Assembly (NCBI RefSeq): GCF_901933205.1 | Contig: NC_044571.1 | Coordinates: 76,013,689 to 76,077,688, forward strand | From: Camarhynchus parvulus | Taxonomy: Eukaryota > Chordata > Aves > Passeriformes > Thraupidae | Reading direction: 5' to 3' | DNA: 64,000 nucleotides | Shown here: piece after piece, positions 14,701-28,029 of the stretch | Numbering within the stretch: the stretch's first letter is position 1 | Layout: the number at the start of each line of letters is the position of its first letter | The notes under the pieces: generated by a model | What the model saw: only the letters and a program-made list of their open reading frames with translations | What the model was told of the DNA's origin: nothing | Database searches by the model: none | Program-made: the position numbers and the translations under genes

Positions 14701-16117
14701 TGTTTTAGATTAAAATTTATGTAACATAAGTATAATAGTCAGCCAAGTTTGAAATTTTCTCTCTAAATTTCTTTTAAGACATAGGACTCAAGTAGAAATA
14801 AACTTTAGGGTTTAGTTTAGGTCTGGAATTTTATGTTTTCTGGGTTTTATTTTTTTTCATTGTGAAAAGTTATCTGTCAATATCTCCATAACCTTTTCCT
14901 CAATTTCAAAACATGAAGGTACCTCACAACCTTGTATTTTTTTCTTAACAAGAACAAAGATATTTCTTATCAGTTATCTTCATAGTTGGCGTAACTGAGA
15001 CCTACAGTTACTATGTTAGCCTACATTGGTGATGAAATTTTAATAGCTCCAAAAACCTGTTTGTCAAGAACTTTCTCATTCAAAAATAATTTTCTAAAAA
15101 AGCAGCTGTAGTTAAATTTTGTAAGTTACTGAGGTCATTTAGGAACTACTAAAACAATTGGATTAAACTAATAGTTATTCAACAGTAAAAAAAGCTAGCA
15201 TATTTTCAATAGGAAATAATCACCTCTTTCACTTATGATTTTATACTGTGCTGTACTGAAATAACTTCCATGAGAGAGAACACCACTCACTTTTATACTC
15301 TTCCTGAGAAGAGTGTAATCTTTATTTCATGTAACCTTTCAGAAGATTCTTACGGGTGTTTGAAGATGTCTGATAAAATTATATGGGAATGCAATACACA
15401 TTTCATTATTTCAAGGGCCTTACAAAAATATTACTTTGCAATTTTCAGGATGAATTGTTCATATAAAAACTTCAAAATAATTTCCTATTTATTTAGGGAG
15501 AACCATGATTGTTAAGAAATGTGTTTTGAGTGCTGGCACACAATAAATTGCTGAGGGGCTGGAATCTAACAGGTGTCAGAAGTTTTGTTTCTCATCTCCC
15601 ACCTTTCCCCTTTTCCTGCATTCCCTCTGCCTTGTGCCATCTTGCACCCATGCCTGACGGCAACAGCAGCAACACAAAGCTGCGCAATTTTCAGCAGAGA
15701 AGGCTGGGAGCTGGGAGGCTCAGGGATTTGCACCTTGAACACAGCTCTAGAGGGTCACACCAGGACACAGATGCAACCTCCTTGACAGCCTGGCTGCCAA
15801 AATTCCTAACCCTACATTAGCCCATGAGGATATGCTGCCCAGCCTGGTGGTAAAAATGGCTCTTATTTTTTTCAGGTTGAATTTTATTTCTACTTTCATC
15901 ACAGTCTTATCGTTGCAGAACTGTAAGAGTTTTTGCCTTTCTAAATCAGGATTGGAGAAAGCACTCAGACAGCAAGACTCCCTTCAGTGACTGCCAGGCA
16001 CCTGGAAGGGTAAAGGGTGGCTTGTGGATTCTTCTCTTCATTTAGATATCAGCTTAATATTTGTCACCCATTGTTAACACTGAAGAGTTTTTAATAAGGG
16101 ACGTAACTGTGATTAAT

Positions 16118-16205
16118 GGGTAAAATAATTAAAGATTATTTAAAAAATAATTTAATTAAAAAATTAAAAATAATTAAAGATAAAATTATCTTTAGAATAA
16201 AAATC
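16118..16205. repeat. Extreme AT-rich stretch with inverted repeat
   Basis: The stretch is almost pure A and T, with many TAATTAAA units. It contains a 9-base inverted repeat (16,175-16,183 and 16,186-16,194, TAAAGATAA/TTATCTTTA). This could be easily unwound or matrix-attachment-like DNA; that is inference. Confidence 0.6.
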
Positions 16206-16460
16206 AAGCTGTTAATGTCAGTTATTGACTTTATTTGCTAGTAATGTAGTGAGGCTTATGCTTCAAGTGACAGAAAACTACTTTCTGGCTTTAGTAATTG
16301 GTCATCTTTACATGACAGAGATTTTCTGTACTTCTACAAAGTTATTGGACACTCTGTTGAGATATTTACTTTCTGACAAAGAGAGCAGAAAATCTAAGCC
16401 ATATAACTTAATCTTTTAACTCATCCCAGTATGATCAGGTTATATAAAGAAAAACAGGCC

Positions 16461-16480
16461 TCCCACTAAAGTTAGTGGGA
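16461..16480. repeat. Perfect 9-bp inverted repeat
   Basis: TCCCACTAA and TTAGTGGGA are separated by two bases. No T-run or element boundary is associated, so no function is assigned. Confidence 0.8.
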
Positions 16481-18921
16481 AATCTGAACAGCTCTTAAGC
16501 ACCAATTTTGGTGGAACTACTGCATGATATTTTGATGCTAGGAACTTCTGCAAGGTTGAAAAGTGAGAATGACTGTGTTTGAAGTAGTGCTTCTATTTAC
16601 TTTTTAAGTAAGTGCTGACATTATGTATGATAGCAAAGCTAGTCTAGAGATGGTGAGTGAACCAAAACTGAGGTTACACCTCTTCTGATGCAGACTTACT
16701 TCAAGCAAAAAATTTTAGCACAAGAAGAGATTTTGCAGCCTGGATTGCCAAAAGATGCAACCCCACTACTTTCTCCTCTCTTGACCATACTTCCCTCTCT
16801 TGGGACTGGCGCACATGAGGTTTTCTGATGAGCTGATTAAGCTCCTTAAACTGGCAGAAAATGACACATTTGTTTCTGATGGGCTCATTCTTTGATGATT
16901 TAGTGAGTGGAATTGGTTCATCCTGATGGTGACTAGAGTGATTTCAAGGGACGGGCTGGGATGTGAAATCAGGGGAGCTGAACTGGAAAGGGAGGAGAAA
17001 GAAAGGGAAGAGGAAGGAGGCTTTGCATATTGGTAATAGCTGTTAGAGCTGCTCAACCCATTTGTAAAACTTCAAACCCTGTATAATGTCTGTTAGACCA
17101 CTCCCTTTCCATCATGTGTGATGATTAAGGCATCCATTTGCCATCCCTTCTAACTGAACTCCTACTTGCCTGAAGTTTAATCAGTAAGAAGGCAGAACAT
17201 GTTATACAGGGCAAAATAATATAGAAAATATGTACAGAAAAGAAATTCCAAGGAAGAATTATTTTGGAAAGTGACACAGGAACAGCACAGAACATGAACA
17301 AGATTTAAAGTTAAGGGTGCTTACAGAAAGCTACAGGGACAAACCTGAGGCTGATGTTGAATTGTTTTGTCTACAGGATGAAAGCCAAGCTCTAGCAAGT
17401 GTGTATGTGAGCAGGTACAAGGCATGTAAGCCTAAGGCATGTGTCTGTACAGTGGGAGACAGAACTGGGACAGAGCATGTTTTGACTTTCCATTCTCACT
17501 AGTATATTGTGCTTGACTAGAAAGTCTGTCTCCATTTGCTGCTAATGAACTAAATTTCATTTCATAGTAAAGCATTTGAGGGAGGGGTTATAGAGTTCTG
17601 TAATTTTTTTTATTCTTGTGGGTGCAGTTGGCTTTCTAATATCTGTTAAGTACTAAGCTGTTTAGTATCAATTCTGCTATATCAGTTTGATGAAAACATT
17701 TGGGCTTTCCCCCATTCATTATGTAAATTAATTAATTATATCTGGAGCAAGGGAAAATATAGAATATATAGAGGCCACAGTGACAGTTCTGTAATTCCAC
17801 TAGTCTTACTGAAAGAAAATAGCCATTTTGGTGTTCTGCAGCTCTCAATGAGTAAGAGAGCTAATGTATTCTGAAAAACATTCTGTGTGCAAATAACATC
17901 TCTATCCCTTCTCCGACCAGAACAGATATGTGAGGCCATATTTGCAATCAAATATCTCAGTTCCATGTAGAGTTTGGCAATACAAGAGTGTATGAGAGAA
18001 AGAAAAGAGAATGTCCTACACACCTGGGATTTAAATGGAAGGAATTTTAACCAAATAAGTCACTTAACAGCCAAAGGCTCTAATGTACTTGTAATGAGAA
18101 AATGAGTTAGCTGGGACTGCTCAATTTCTGCTCAGATTGGCCTAATACCCAGCCCATGCTAAGGCTTGATGTGTGCTGGGAGCAGTGCCATCAGGTCAAA
18201 GCAAGGACAACGTTTAGGCAGGACACCATGGCCAGAGAGGGCTAAAGGTCATCATGTAGCCACTGCCACCTGCAGATTGCTGTCTCCTGAAAGACCAAAT
18301 TCCAAGCTCAGAGTTATGTCACCTTGCCCAAAATGTTTTGGAAGCAGACCCAACAGCAGCTGCACTGCTGAGCCTTTTGTGCTTGGTGTGATAAAGGGCA
18401 TAACTGTGGTGTGGCAGAGGACTGAGGATGAGCTCTCTCACTGTCGGCCACTTACTTGCACATAGGTGCACAAGGTACAAGTTCTAAGTTGTAAATTAGA
18501 GAACTTGTGAGTTAGAAACCTCATGAACTAATCAATGAATCAGTGAGTCACTTGTTAGACTAGTCTGTACCAAGAGGGTTGAGCCCTTGTTTGTCATGCT
18601 TGTTTCTTATTTTTTCTTTTCCACTAAGCTTATAAAAATAAATTTAATTTACAGTGTAAATTGTAAATTTGAGAACCAAATGCACTGTGAAAGTCAGGCT
18701 CCAGGAGGGCTGCTTTCAAATACTATCACAAAGAGCTAATTTCATAATTTCTTGGAGTTAGTGTTCAGAGTGCACTGTAGTGATGCTGCTTATCATTACT
18801 TCAGCCTGGGCTTTGATCATAAGTAATATATGAAAACAGTGATGGATTTACTTCTTGGAACAGTGAGCTTCATAAATTAATATATCTAGATCTTTTGAGA
18901 TTTGTTCCTATTCATTGAAAA

Positions 18922-19016
18922 AAACACTGAACAAAAAAAAAACTCAACAAAACAAACCCCACAACAACCACAGAACAGAAAGAAAAAAAAAAAAAGAAGA
19001 AAAAAAGAAAAGAAGA
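18922..19016 (+). repeat. A-rich low-complexity tract
   Basis: The tract goes from A/C-rich (AACAAAACAAACCCCACAAC) to A/G-rich (AAAGAAGAAAAAAAGAAAAG). It is non-coding. Confidence 0.85.
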
Positions 19017-19526
19017 CTAGAGAGTTCAGTCAAATTTCTGACTGGATAAAGCATGTGAACTGGGGTGGTAGCACGTCCTAAGCAGCCAGAGAATTTTAAA
19101 ACTTTAAAATGGTTTTGAAGCCATTGAGCAATATTGATGACACAGCTGCAAACCTGTGGGTATGTGTTGGCTAAAACTTCTCTACCTCTGAAAAATGCAG
19201 CTTTGCTTTTGGCATGTCACTCCAATGACTATCATATTTATTTTTTAGTGAAAGAGAGTGAAGGACTTCAAGTAGTGCCTCTATTTCAGGAGGCTGTATC
19301 CACTTCCTACACTTGGCTGACAGATTCAGCAGCTCACACATAAATTGCAGTTATGTTAGTAACTCTGCTAGACAGATGATCCTTGAGATGTCATGTTTCG
19401 TGTCAAGTGTCTGAATTTTGTATGCTTGCATGCCATGTGCAATTTCCCAAAAGATAAAACTAAATAGAGGGATACAGGAATTCTGTAATCCATGCAACTT
19501 TCAATACTGCTCTCTTTTGGAGTTCC

Positions 19527-19598
19527 AAGAAAAACCAAAAACCAAAGCAGAACAACAACAACAACAACACAAACAAAACAAAAAACCCCACAAAATTC
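19527..19598 (+). repeat. A/C-rich tract with (CAA)n
   Basis: It contains a run of CAA triplets near 19,552-19,568 inside a longer AAACAAAACAAAAAACCCC-type stretch. It would give a poly-Gln frame by chance; no gene is indicated. Confidence 0.85.
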
Positions 19599-19799
19599 AC
19601 CATTAGATTAGGATATAGAAAGATACGTGGTAAGACATTATATTTTTAGGAGATGGAAACTGAGTGTTAGCCTCTGCTCAACAATTTGACACAATAAACC
19701 CTTATTTTAGAGCATACTCTTTCTCTATAACCTTGTTTAGAAATCAGTTCTTAGCTCAAGTGCTGCCTCTGATCTGATGCAAATTTAGCAGAGCTGATG

Positions 19800-19849
19800 G
19801 ACAAGAGGTTGAATTCTTCCCTGGGACAAGAGGTTGAATCCTTCCTTAG
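19800..19849 (+). repeat. 25-bp tandem duplication
   Basis: Two adjacent units starting GACAAGAGGTTGAAT differ at a few bases. Confidence 0.9.
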
Positions 19850-20514
19850 CCCAGTTGTGCGCAGCTGCAGAGGAAGCTTCAGTGACTCAGGTGTGTGTTC
19901 TTAAAGAAGTTTCTAACAGCTGCTCATAGTTCTGTGAAGAAACTCCTGAAATCTCAAGTAATGTGCAATTTCTGTACTTCAGTAATACGAGCTAAGTTTA
20001 GCACCAGGCAAAAAGGAATACAGAAAATGCTGCCATAACAGCAGTGAAATTTGTTTTGCATTGACAGAAAGATCATAAACTATTTCTGGAAATATTACTT
20101 GCTGATTAAACTCCAAGCAAACACTTGAAAAACTAAGCTTTTAATCAGTGAAAAGTAAATTATCATAACTAATAGTAAACAGTAAATAAACATAATAATA
20201 AAATTTATAATTTGAAACTATTTTGCATGAAAGGTAAACAAATAAAGAATCAGTTGTGTCTTATAGGATTTCATTTCAGATTTCTGAGCATCTGGAATTC
20301 CTTGATGCTTTCTCATAGAATATAAATGACATTTCTAGAGAAGGAGTAATGTCAGAAAATTTGATACTCAAGCTGGACTCTAGCTTTCTTGTGCTTCTCA
20401 GCTAGAAATAGGCATCAGCACAGTAAATTACAGGATGGAAATACACAAGGAAAAGTTTCCCTGTGATAAATCTGATAGAGCTTATCAGAAAAGAATTAAA
20501 AAATCAGTATATAT

Positions 20515-20630
20515 TGGAAGTGTTCAAGGTTGGATAGGCCTTTCAGCAGCCTGGTCTATTAAAGGTGTCCCTGCCCATGGCTGGGGAATTTAACTGGGTT
20601 ATATTTCCAACCCAAACCATTTTATGAATC
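20515..20630 (+). mobile_element. CR1 LINE 3' end fragment
   Basis: GGAAGTGTTCAAGGTTGGAT, then GCCTGGTCTATTAAAGGTGTCCCTGCCCATGGC, then TTCCAACCCAAACCATTTTATGAATC follow the order of the avian CR1 3' UTR. The usual GATCTTTAAGG segment is lost or diverged. It is a 5'-truncated, non-functional copy. Confidence 0.85.
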
Positions 20631-23600
20631 AACGATAGTTCATATTTCTCTCAGTGAAAATAACTTAAGATCTAGGTGCTGTTATAACATAGCATGCTGC
20701 ACTAAATTTCTCCAGCTTTCTGGAGCAGACTGGGGACATTTCAGACAATTTTGTAAATACTTGCTGGCAGCAAGGAGGCCATGGGTTTTCTGGAAATACT
20801 AGATACAATTTTAATCTGGGAGGCAGTGGGAAACAAAAACACTATATAATTGTGGGGTGAAAAGTACTTTAATTTCCATTTTTCTCCATGGGCTAAAAGA
20901 GTGCCTAAACCCAGAAGCCCTTGTTCAGCTAAACCTGACACCACAGAGCAGCCAGGGATTGGCCTCCATCGAATCCATATTAAATATCTGTTTAAATGGA
21001 CTAAGATAGAGGCCCTATTCAATGAGAGTAAATCACTGTAACATCCTCTTTACATCTATTGGCTAAGCTACTATTTAATGTATGAGCTGTTAATCTTTTT
21101 CTTCTGGTGACTTCTCTGTGCCAGCTGCTGCAATTCAAAGTGCACTTGCTGGTGAAGTGGTGGAAAAAGATTAGAGAATGCCCAGGTGCAAGCTGTTCAG
21201 GGCTGTGAGGCTGTTTTCCAAGACAATTTCAGACTAGATGGTGCTTGCAGACAACTCTGAGGCAAGGGTGAGATGGACTAACCATGGGAGGGATTAAACC
21301 ATGCCAGTAAAGCTGAAGGGGACCAATATTATAGGACTTTTGTATGGATGAGAGAATTTATCCATCTTTCCTTACTGTGTTCCTAGTAACAGTAAAGGCT
21401 AAGAAACCACAGAGTTGAAAGCAATACCAGATTTTTTCCCTGAACTTTAGAAACCCATATGTTACAAGAAGTAATTGGGTAAGAATTAATCATCCACCAC
21501 TGCAGTAAGGAAGGAAAAATCAGCTCCTACTTGACATCTCTGCATAGAAATTTGCCTTAATTGCAGTGACTAATATTTCTAGCACAGTTGTGCTGTGTCC
21601 ATGCTTTTTGAAGAGGTGCTTCAAGGACTCCAGTGTTAACGCCCAAACCTCCTTTTGGACAATATACAGGCATCCCTACTGGATGTTGCTATGAAGGGTG
21701 CTATCAATATTCCTAAAGACTTATTTATGTTGCTACATCGTGTCCCAGACTATTTCTTGACATGGTTTAGAATAAAATTAGGAAAACCTGGCTAGGACAC
21801 AGTAACACTTTCAATGAAAAATTACTGCTGACTGAACAATCAGTCAGCGTGGTTGAAGGTAGAGAGTTTCCAGGGAGGATTGTTGTTCAATGTGACTTGA
21901 AGAGTTTGTTTGAAGATAAATGTGTTTAATCATGAAAGCCACGGTTCATTGTACCCTGTACAGTGCTTCTGTCAGCATCTGACTAGAAGCAAAAAGGGAC
22001 AAGTTTAGGTACAAAGGAGCCGGTGCTAACATGCTGATTTGTGTGTCCCAGTAAAAGGGGAAAGAAGAAAACTAAACTAACATTTTCATACTAAATAAGC
22101 TAGTTTTCTTCACTTGTAAAGCCTAAAAATTGGCTTAACACATAGTTTTTACTAGAGGGAAGAAGATAAGTCTGAAGACATGGACAAATGAAGTGACTCT
22201 GATCTCATAGTTGATCTTGTACCACCACTTGACGTGCTGGTTGTTGCCTGGTGTCACCCCTTGCTCCACACTGCCTCTTGCTCCTTGCCCTGTAGCCACC
22301 CTTGGTCATCACAGTTGTGCTTCTATCAGGCCCTAACAAAACACAGCTCTCTGCTGCAAGAAGTTAAATTCCTACTCCCATTTCTCTCCTGAAAGGCCTC
22401 TTTCCTCTGCCCCGCAGTGACTGATGCTGCTGCCCCAGCGCAATGCCCAGCAAGGGAGATTCCAGGTTAGCTCTCCCGCTGCTGTAACGGGAGCTGCTCT
22501 GCAGGTCAGGGGGTTGCCTTCCTGACAAGCACAGCATGTGCAAAATCCATGGGCTTTAGGCCCATCCATTAATGTCTTTTACTTCTCTTCCCTTTGATCC
22601 ATCTGGTAACAGTGGAATTCTCCTCTTGGGGGAGTTCTCTGCCATCTGGGCTCACTGCTGGGGATGGGAAGGAAATGTGGGTTCTTGCCACTGCTTTAGG
22701 TCCCAGATTTCAGACTTCTGTATATACAGGTCCTGGGGGAACGGGACTGATGGGCTTCCTGGCCTGCTGCAATTCTCCTCTCTTCCTTATTGAACTGCCC
22801 CTCTATAAGTAGGCAGATGATAGTGAGGTCCACCAACAATCCCAACAAGTGTCAATCAGTACATGTTTATACTGAAAACCAGTAGTAGCTACTCAGGAGT
22901 TCCTGTAACCATCAAGAAGAGAAGAAAAAATTTTAAGGGAATTTTATGATGTGCTTACTTTTTCTTGGAAATGTTCACCTATTGGTTTGAATATTAAGAA
23001 CATCTCAAGATTACCATATTGACCTACAGCGTTATCAGACAGGGGGTGGACTAGAGCATGGGTGTGGAGAATGCACACAAGTTGTAAAAGAAAAAGTGAG
23101 TAACAAAATGGAATATTTGATAAGTAGAGATTTTTTTTTACACAGAAGTTCTAAGACTTGTTGGAAAATCAGTAGCAAATAATTTCATATTTGTCTATGT
23201 GTTGTGAATTAAAGGAAAAATGGTCCCTTACACAGGAAACCTCCAGGAAGAAGTGTCCCCTGCTTACAAATACCTCCAAGGGGAGAGAGTAAGGTGAATA
23301 GATAGATAAAACCAGATAAAAATAAGGTGGTAATAATTCAATTTTGGCTAAAAACCATAAAAGCCTTAAACATGCCCACAAGAGTAGTTCTGGAGCAGTC
23401 AGAAGAGGAGTGAAATATGAACCTACTTTTAGGTGAAATTCAATAATAAATTTATGATGGGGATTATCTGACATAGTGCATTCTGTAGCCTAAATGATTC
23501 AGGAGGTTTTCAAATCTACTTCAAATGATTTGAAGTAAAGCTGTTCTCTGAAAAATTTTTATCGACCAAATCCATAGTGTGTCATACATAATATTCATTG

Positions 23601-26600
23601 ACAGTGAGCAATATGTAATTTGTGAAGCATCTGTATCATCATTTATACAGCAGTTGATTAAAAATCAGAGAAAATATGTTGTTCTAAATTACTGTAAATA
23701 TTTCAGTTTTGAAGAGATATGATACTTTTTCTCTTCTTAGATTGTCTTGAGAGGAAAAAAAGAAGATTAATTAAAAACAGCCCTTGTCCTTGCATCACTA
23801 AAAGTGTTTAGTGCTAAATATTTCTAAGAATGGAGCATAGAACTGCTCATGCATATGCTCTGAAGTAATCAACTATACACAAGTACATGGAAAAGTTGTG
23901 AAGTTGCTTTGTATATGTCTGTATTTAAATGTATATATGGTTCATCTTAGGGCAGAGAGGCATGTTTCAGTCTGCTGTTATGGACCAAAATCAAACTTGA
24001 ATGCTGAATATGACTGTAGTAAAATTTTTTTCCATATTTTTCTAAATTATTCCTTGATTGGTCCATAAAGCATGTGCAATAGATGCAAAGCAGTGTTTTC
24101 TGCAGATGTCTGAAGCACTGAGATGCTGCTCTCACACAGAAAACAGTAATTTTTATTAAGACCTGATTTCTAAAACGCCCCAGAGAAGAACCAGAAGCCT
24201 TTTAATCTTACAAATGGGCATCAACCCTAAGGAAGCTGTTACCATGTCATGTATCTCAGCTGGAAATGAAATTTGTGTATGGACAAGCAAAACCTGAAAT
24301 TCTGCAGTAAAGAAGAAAGGAAAAAAGTTGGGCTAAGGGTTGGGTAATGGGGGCTCATCACAGCCTCATTTCTTGCTAAGAAACTGTTAGAAAATAGTGC
24401 TGCTGTGCCTAGAACATGATTTTCACAACACACATTTTAAAAAAAACCAATTTACTAGTTTTTCTGGTTTGCTCTGGATTAATGTCTACAAAAATGTAAA
24501 ATGTTCTGTAAATAACAGAGGAAGAAAGAAAAGAACTGAATTTGATAATTGTGAATTGCTTTTCTAACACCAGTATAGTTATCTTAGAGCTGCATCTTCT
24601 GCCCTAGACCAATTAAAATACCCAAAGTAATTTTAAATGGGATTTTTAATCTCTATCTCTATATTATGTAATAAATATGAGAAATATATTTTAATGAGAC
24701 GTCACTGTGGATCGTCTTGTGGCAAATTATTGCCTCCTGCACTCACTGCGCAAACTGGCAACATGATGCCTCACTGTGGAGGTGCTTTTTGCAAAGAGGG
24801 AACAGCACACCAGAGCTGTCCCTCCTAAATGGGGGACACGAGGGAATGACACATCCTCCACCACACCTTCATCAGGGGATCAAAATTAGGAGTTTGGTGT
24901 ATTGGCAGGGGAGAGTGGCAAACACCTTTGCAGAAACTAATCAAAAGACAACTCTTAAATGAATAAATAGTTTAAAATCTTGTATTAACTGATATGTAAT
25001 CACTGATAGGTGAAATTACTGTATCAGCTTGAAAGGAATATACTCCGGATGATACTTGTGCTTTACTTCACAGGGTGGGCACCCCTCCCATGATAAAACC
25101 TCTAAGCAATTCTTTCTGTACTTTGTGAAATCAACGGCATGGGAATTTTTTGCAACAAAATATCATGAGGTATGTACAGAATAAATTATTTTAGATGGAA
25201 ATGAATCATGCTCCTGCAGTGAAATGCCTCTCTGAAATTGCTCAATAAGAAATAATATGGAGTCAGTTTTATGGTGATGGAAACATCACCCTGAGAGAGA
25301 GACTGGTGAGGATAAGAGCTCTGCTAGCTTTGACACTCACGAAATGTGGAGATTTACTCACACATCATTGAATCTGCAACTGGTGGGTTGCAGCAGAATG
25401 GCACAAAGTCTGAGGGCAGCTATGCTTCTGGTGGTGGATTTTATGACTATTTTTTAACAGCACTCAGTGATCAGAACACTTATACTGGTTACATAATTAG
25501 ATTTGTTTTGGATGCCAGCAGAAGAGGCAGATGTGCAGACTTACACTAGAAAATAGAGTTAACCCTTCAGAGTCATTAGGGTTTGCCAAGAAAATTAAGA
25601 TCCCCCCACATTTCCATTCAGGTCGAAGCCGATTGAGAATGGAGAGTGCTCTGATACTGCAGCCATGACAGGGGCACAACATGAAATAGAAGAAAAATGA
25701 TCCAAGGTGAAAAATGGTTCAGAGCCAACATATATTTGCCATATCAAGCTCCAGAACTAACAGTGTATTTTGAAGACATGATGTTAGCAACACATTATTG
25801 TATTTGTCTGGGCTTTGCAAATGACAGCAGTGAGCACAGCATGGACTGGAGGATTGAGGCAGTGTCCTGAATTCAAAAGAATTAGGGCTAAACACAAAAG
25901 GTGACACTGAGGCAAAAAAAAAAAAAGCAGCCCAAAAGCACACACAATATTTGCAAATTTTTATTTGGATAAAAAAAGGTGAAAAAGCAAAAGCTGTGCC
26001 AGAAACAATGATATTAGTACAACAAAGAAGTAAAACAGATAAAAGCTGGACTGTGTGACACTGGTCTTACAACAGAGGATGTGATTGTAAAATAGAGGAT
26101 GTGATTATCCAGCTGGGAAAGAATCTGTTCTGTAACAATGCTGAGGAAAAGGGTGGGTTAAATTAAGGTGAAGTTCTCAGTTTTGTTTTCAGGGCAGCCA
26201 CTGGAAGGGCAATAAACTGTCTGAAGTCAGTCCAGCAGACAGGACACAAACCTGTACAGACTAAAGCTGAAAAGCTCAATGACCCCAGGTCAAAACTCTT
26301 GAAATGATGCCATGGCCCTAGAACAATCCAAGTGATTGAGGATGGGATTCGGGATGCAAATAAATACCTTATTTAAGACATTAGTAAATATTTGCTTAGG
26401 CAGTTGTCCAAACTTCTAGTAGAGCCCACAGAGATTCAAAATTTAAGTTGATTACTAATTATAAGTACTTAGCCTTCTCCAGTTTCATGTTTCACATGAA
26501 TGTCTCCACTGCACAGAGGAGATATAGATTGGGGAGCACTTTTGCCTATTTGTGAATGTTTAATGCCATTGTAGGTCAATGGCTGATTTTGCTGATCTTC

Positions 26601-27136
26601 TTTTGGCTTTACCAGTGAAGAATGGATTTCTAGTGGGTGCCAGTCCTTTGTGGAATTTATTTGCTATCACTAGAGCACCTCAGATGATATTAGGTATCCA
26701 TGGTGAGAGAAATTACTTCTGCCTCTAGCATCAGATCACAATGTTAGGGAAAGAACTTGGGGCAAAATGGGAGCTCTGGTTTCCCTAGCTACCTTGTAGA
26801 AACATTCTGGTACTTAGTATGACATAATGAAATACTTGATCTTGGTATGTCAGCCAGTACTGGTATTGTGTTTAAGAGCCACAGGACAGAGAACTTTAAT
26901 ACTTTTCTCTAACATCTTAAAAAGAATATGTAAATGTCATGTGCAGATTTTAAAAATTCTGTGAAGAAAGCCCATGTTTTAGTCCTGCCTTAGATAAGCA
27001 ACTGTGCCACAGAAGTGGTCAGGAGCCTCTAATATCTCAGAAGCTGGATGACTGAAGCAAAAGAGGCTGGGGAAACTTGTATGAATAACCCTCTCCCAAA
27101 AATAAATTAAAAACATTAACCTAGACTCATGCTTCC
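20631..27136. other. Intergenic, no gene seen
   Basis: Mostly AT-rich with a modest GC rise at 22,240-22,800 that lacks CpG enrichment. That rise holds open frames of 60 to 75 codons without recognisable domains. No repeat family was identified besides the short duplication near 26,074. Confidence 0.6.
26074..26107 (+). repeat. 20-bp partial tandem duplication
   Basis: AGAGGATGTGATT is repeated exactly at a 20-base spacing, the second unit being incomplete. Confidence 0.85.
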
Positions 27137-27413
27137 TGGTGCAGCCATACCATGGAACACACCAGCTGGACAGAGCCCTGCCTGTGAAGGAACATGCGAG
27201 ACATGTTGCCCATCTCTCTTCACCTCATGCTGTCTCTGCGTCTCTCGTGGGCCCAACCCCTAAATAAGCACGCAGTGCCTGTTGGAGGCAGCTAGAAGGG
27301 AGTCAGTGCCGGGGAGGAAAGCAGTGCCTGCAGAGGTGTTCCCAGCGAGAGGCTGGTCCTGGCTGCCCCTGAGGCCCAGCTGGACACTGGCTGGCATGGA
27401 GGGAACCACTGCC
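27137..27413. other. GC-rich block flanking the LTR, unassigned
   Basis: This block is clearly richer in GC than the surrounding desert and contains CTAAATAAGCACGCAGTGCC, which resembles an LTR TATA-box region. It may be part of an older retroelement into which the LTR at 27,414 inserted, continuing after 27,846 to about 28,020. I could not match it to a family. There is no polypurine tract immediately before the LTR, which argues against it being the 3' end of the same provirus. Confidence 0.35.
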
Positions 27414-27845
27414 TGTGGTATTCACATTCTCTGAACAGAGAGAGACATAATTCTCTCTCCCAGGATTTTTCCTGGGGAAGGCAGTGAGAATGCTCAGAGA
27501 GAGAGAAAACAATTTTTATCTCTATTTGCTGCTCCTGTTGTTTGGCACATGTGGAATGTGGTATGGAGATTGTTTACCAAAAGGGATTTGTTAATTGGAC
27601 TTTGCTGATGGTTCTTGGACTGATTGACCAATTGGGTCAAAGCTGTGTCATGACTGTCTAGAAAGGGTCATGGGTTTTTTCTTCAGTATAGTTTTAGTAT
27701 AGTATAGTATAGTATAGTATAGTATAGTATAGTATAGTTTGTAGTGTAATATAGCTTAATAAAGCATTTCTTCAGCCTTCTGAAATCATTGGAGTCATTG
27801 CACATCATTCCCCGGCTGGGGGCGTCCTGCATTGATAACTGTCCA
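27414..27845 (+). mobile_element. Endogenous retrovirus LTR, ERVK-like, probably solo
   Basis: The element begins TGTGGTATTCACATTCTCTG and has a pyrimidine-rich CTCTCTCCCAGG segment, a TATAG-type pentanucleotide array, an AATAAA poly(A) signal at 27,758-27,763 and a CCCCGGCTGGGGGC segment near its end. From memory, this order matches an LTR family frequent in songbird genomes, assigned there to ERVK-type elements; the family name needs a repeat search. The right edge is uncertain. If it ends at CA (27,844-27,845) the flanks are CTGCC and TTGCC, a possible 5-base target duplication with one mismatch. No gag, pol or env coding sequence is seen on either side, so a solo LTR is most likely. Confidence 0.8.
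27696..27735 (+). repeat. (AGTAT)8 microsatellite inside the LTR
   Basis: Eight perfect AGTAT units in a row, preceded by one interrupted unit and followed by AGTTT. The array sits just upstream of the LTR poly(A) signal. It is a likely length-variable site. Confidence 0.95.
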
Positions 27846-28029
27846 TTGCCAATGCCACAGCTCTGTCCTCCCGGCAAAGGGAATGTGCTGCCACTGCTGC
27901 ACATGGCACAAAATCCTGCTAATGCCAGCTGAAGGATATCTTCTGCATCATGGATGTGCTCTTGCTGAAGTCATGGCAGTACTTAAATGCTGCTCTGCTG
28001 ATGAATGCAGTTTCATCAGGATGATTAAG

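Larger units (their letters stand above)
5702..20514. other. Intergenic, no gene seen
   Basis: AT-rich. Contains the low-complexity tracts, one 25-base duplication and inverted repeats listed separately, plus an A-rich tract near 9,524-9,572. The segment around 13,750-13,880 is rich in TTAATTAA-like homeodomain-type cores, but this is not enough to call an enhancer. No coding exon is supported. Confidence 0.6.

Noticed and set aside
22240..22800. GC-rich stretch as a second promoter
   Set aside because: CpG dinucleotides are few and no exon follows, unlike the island at 59,494.
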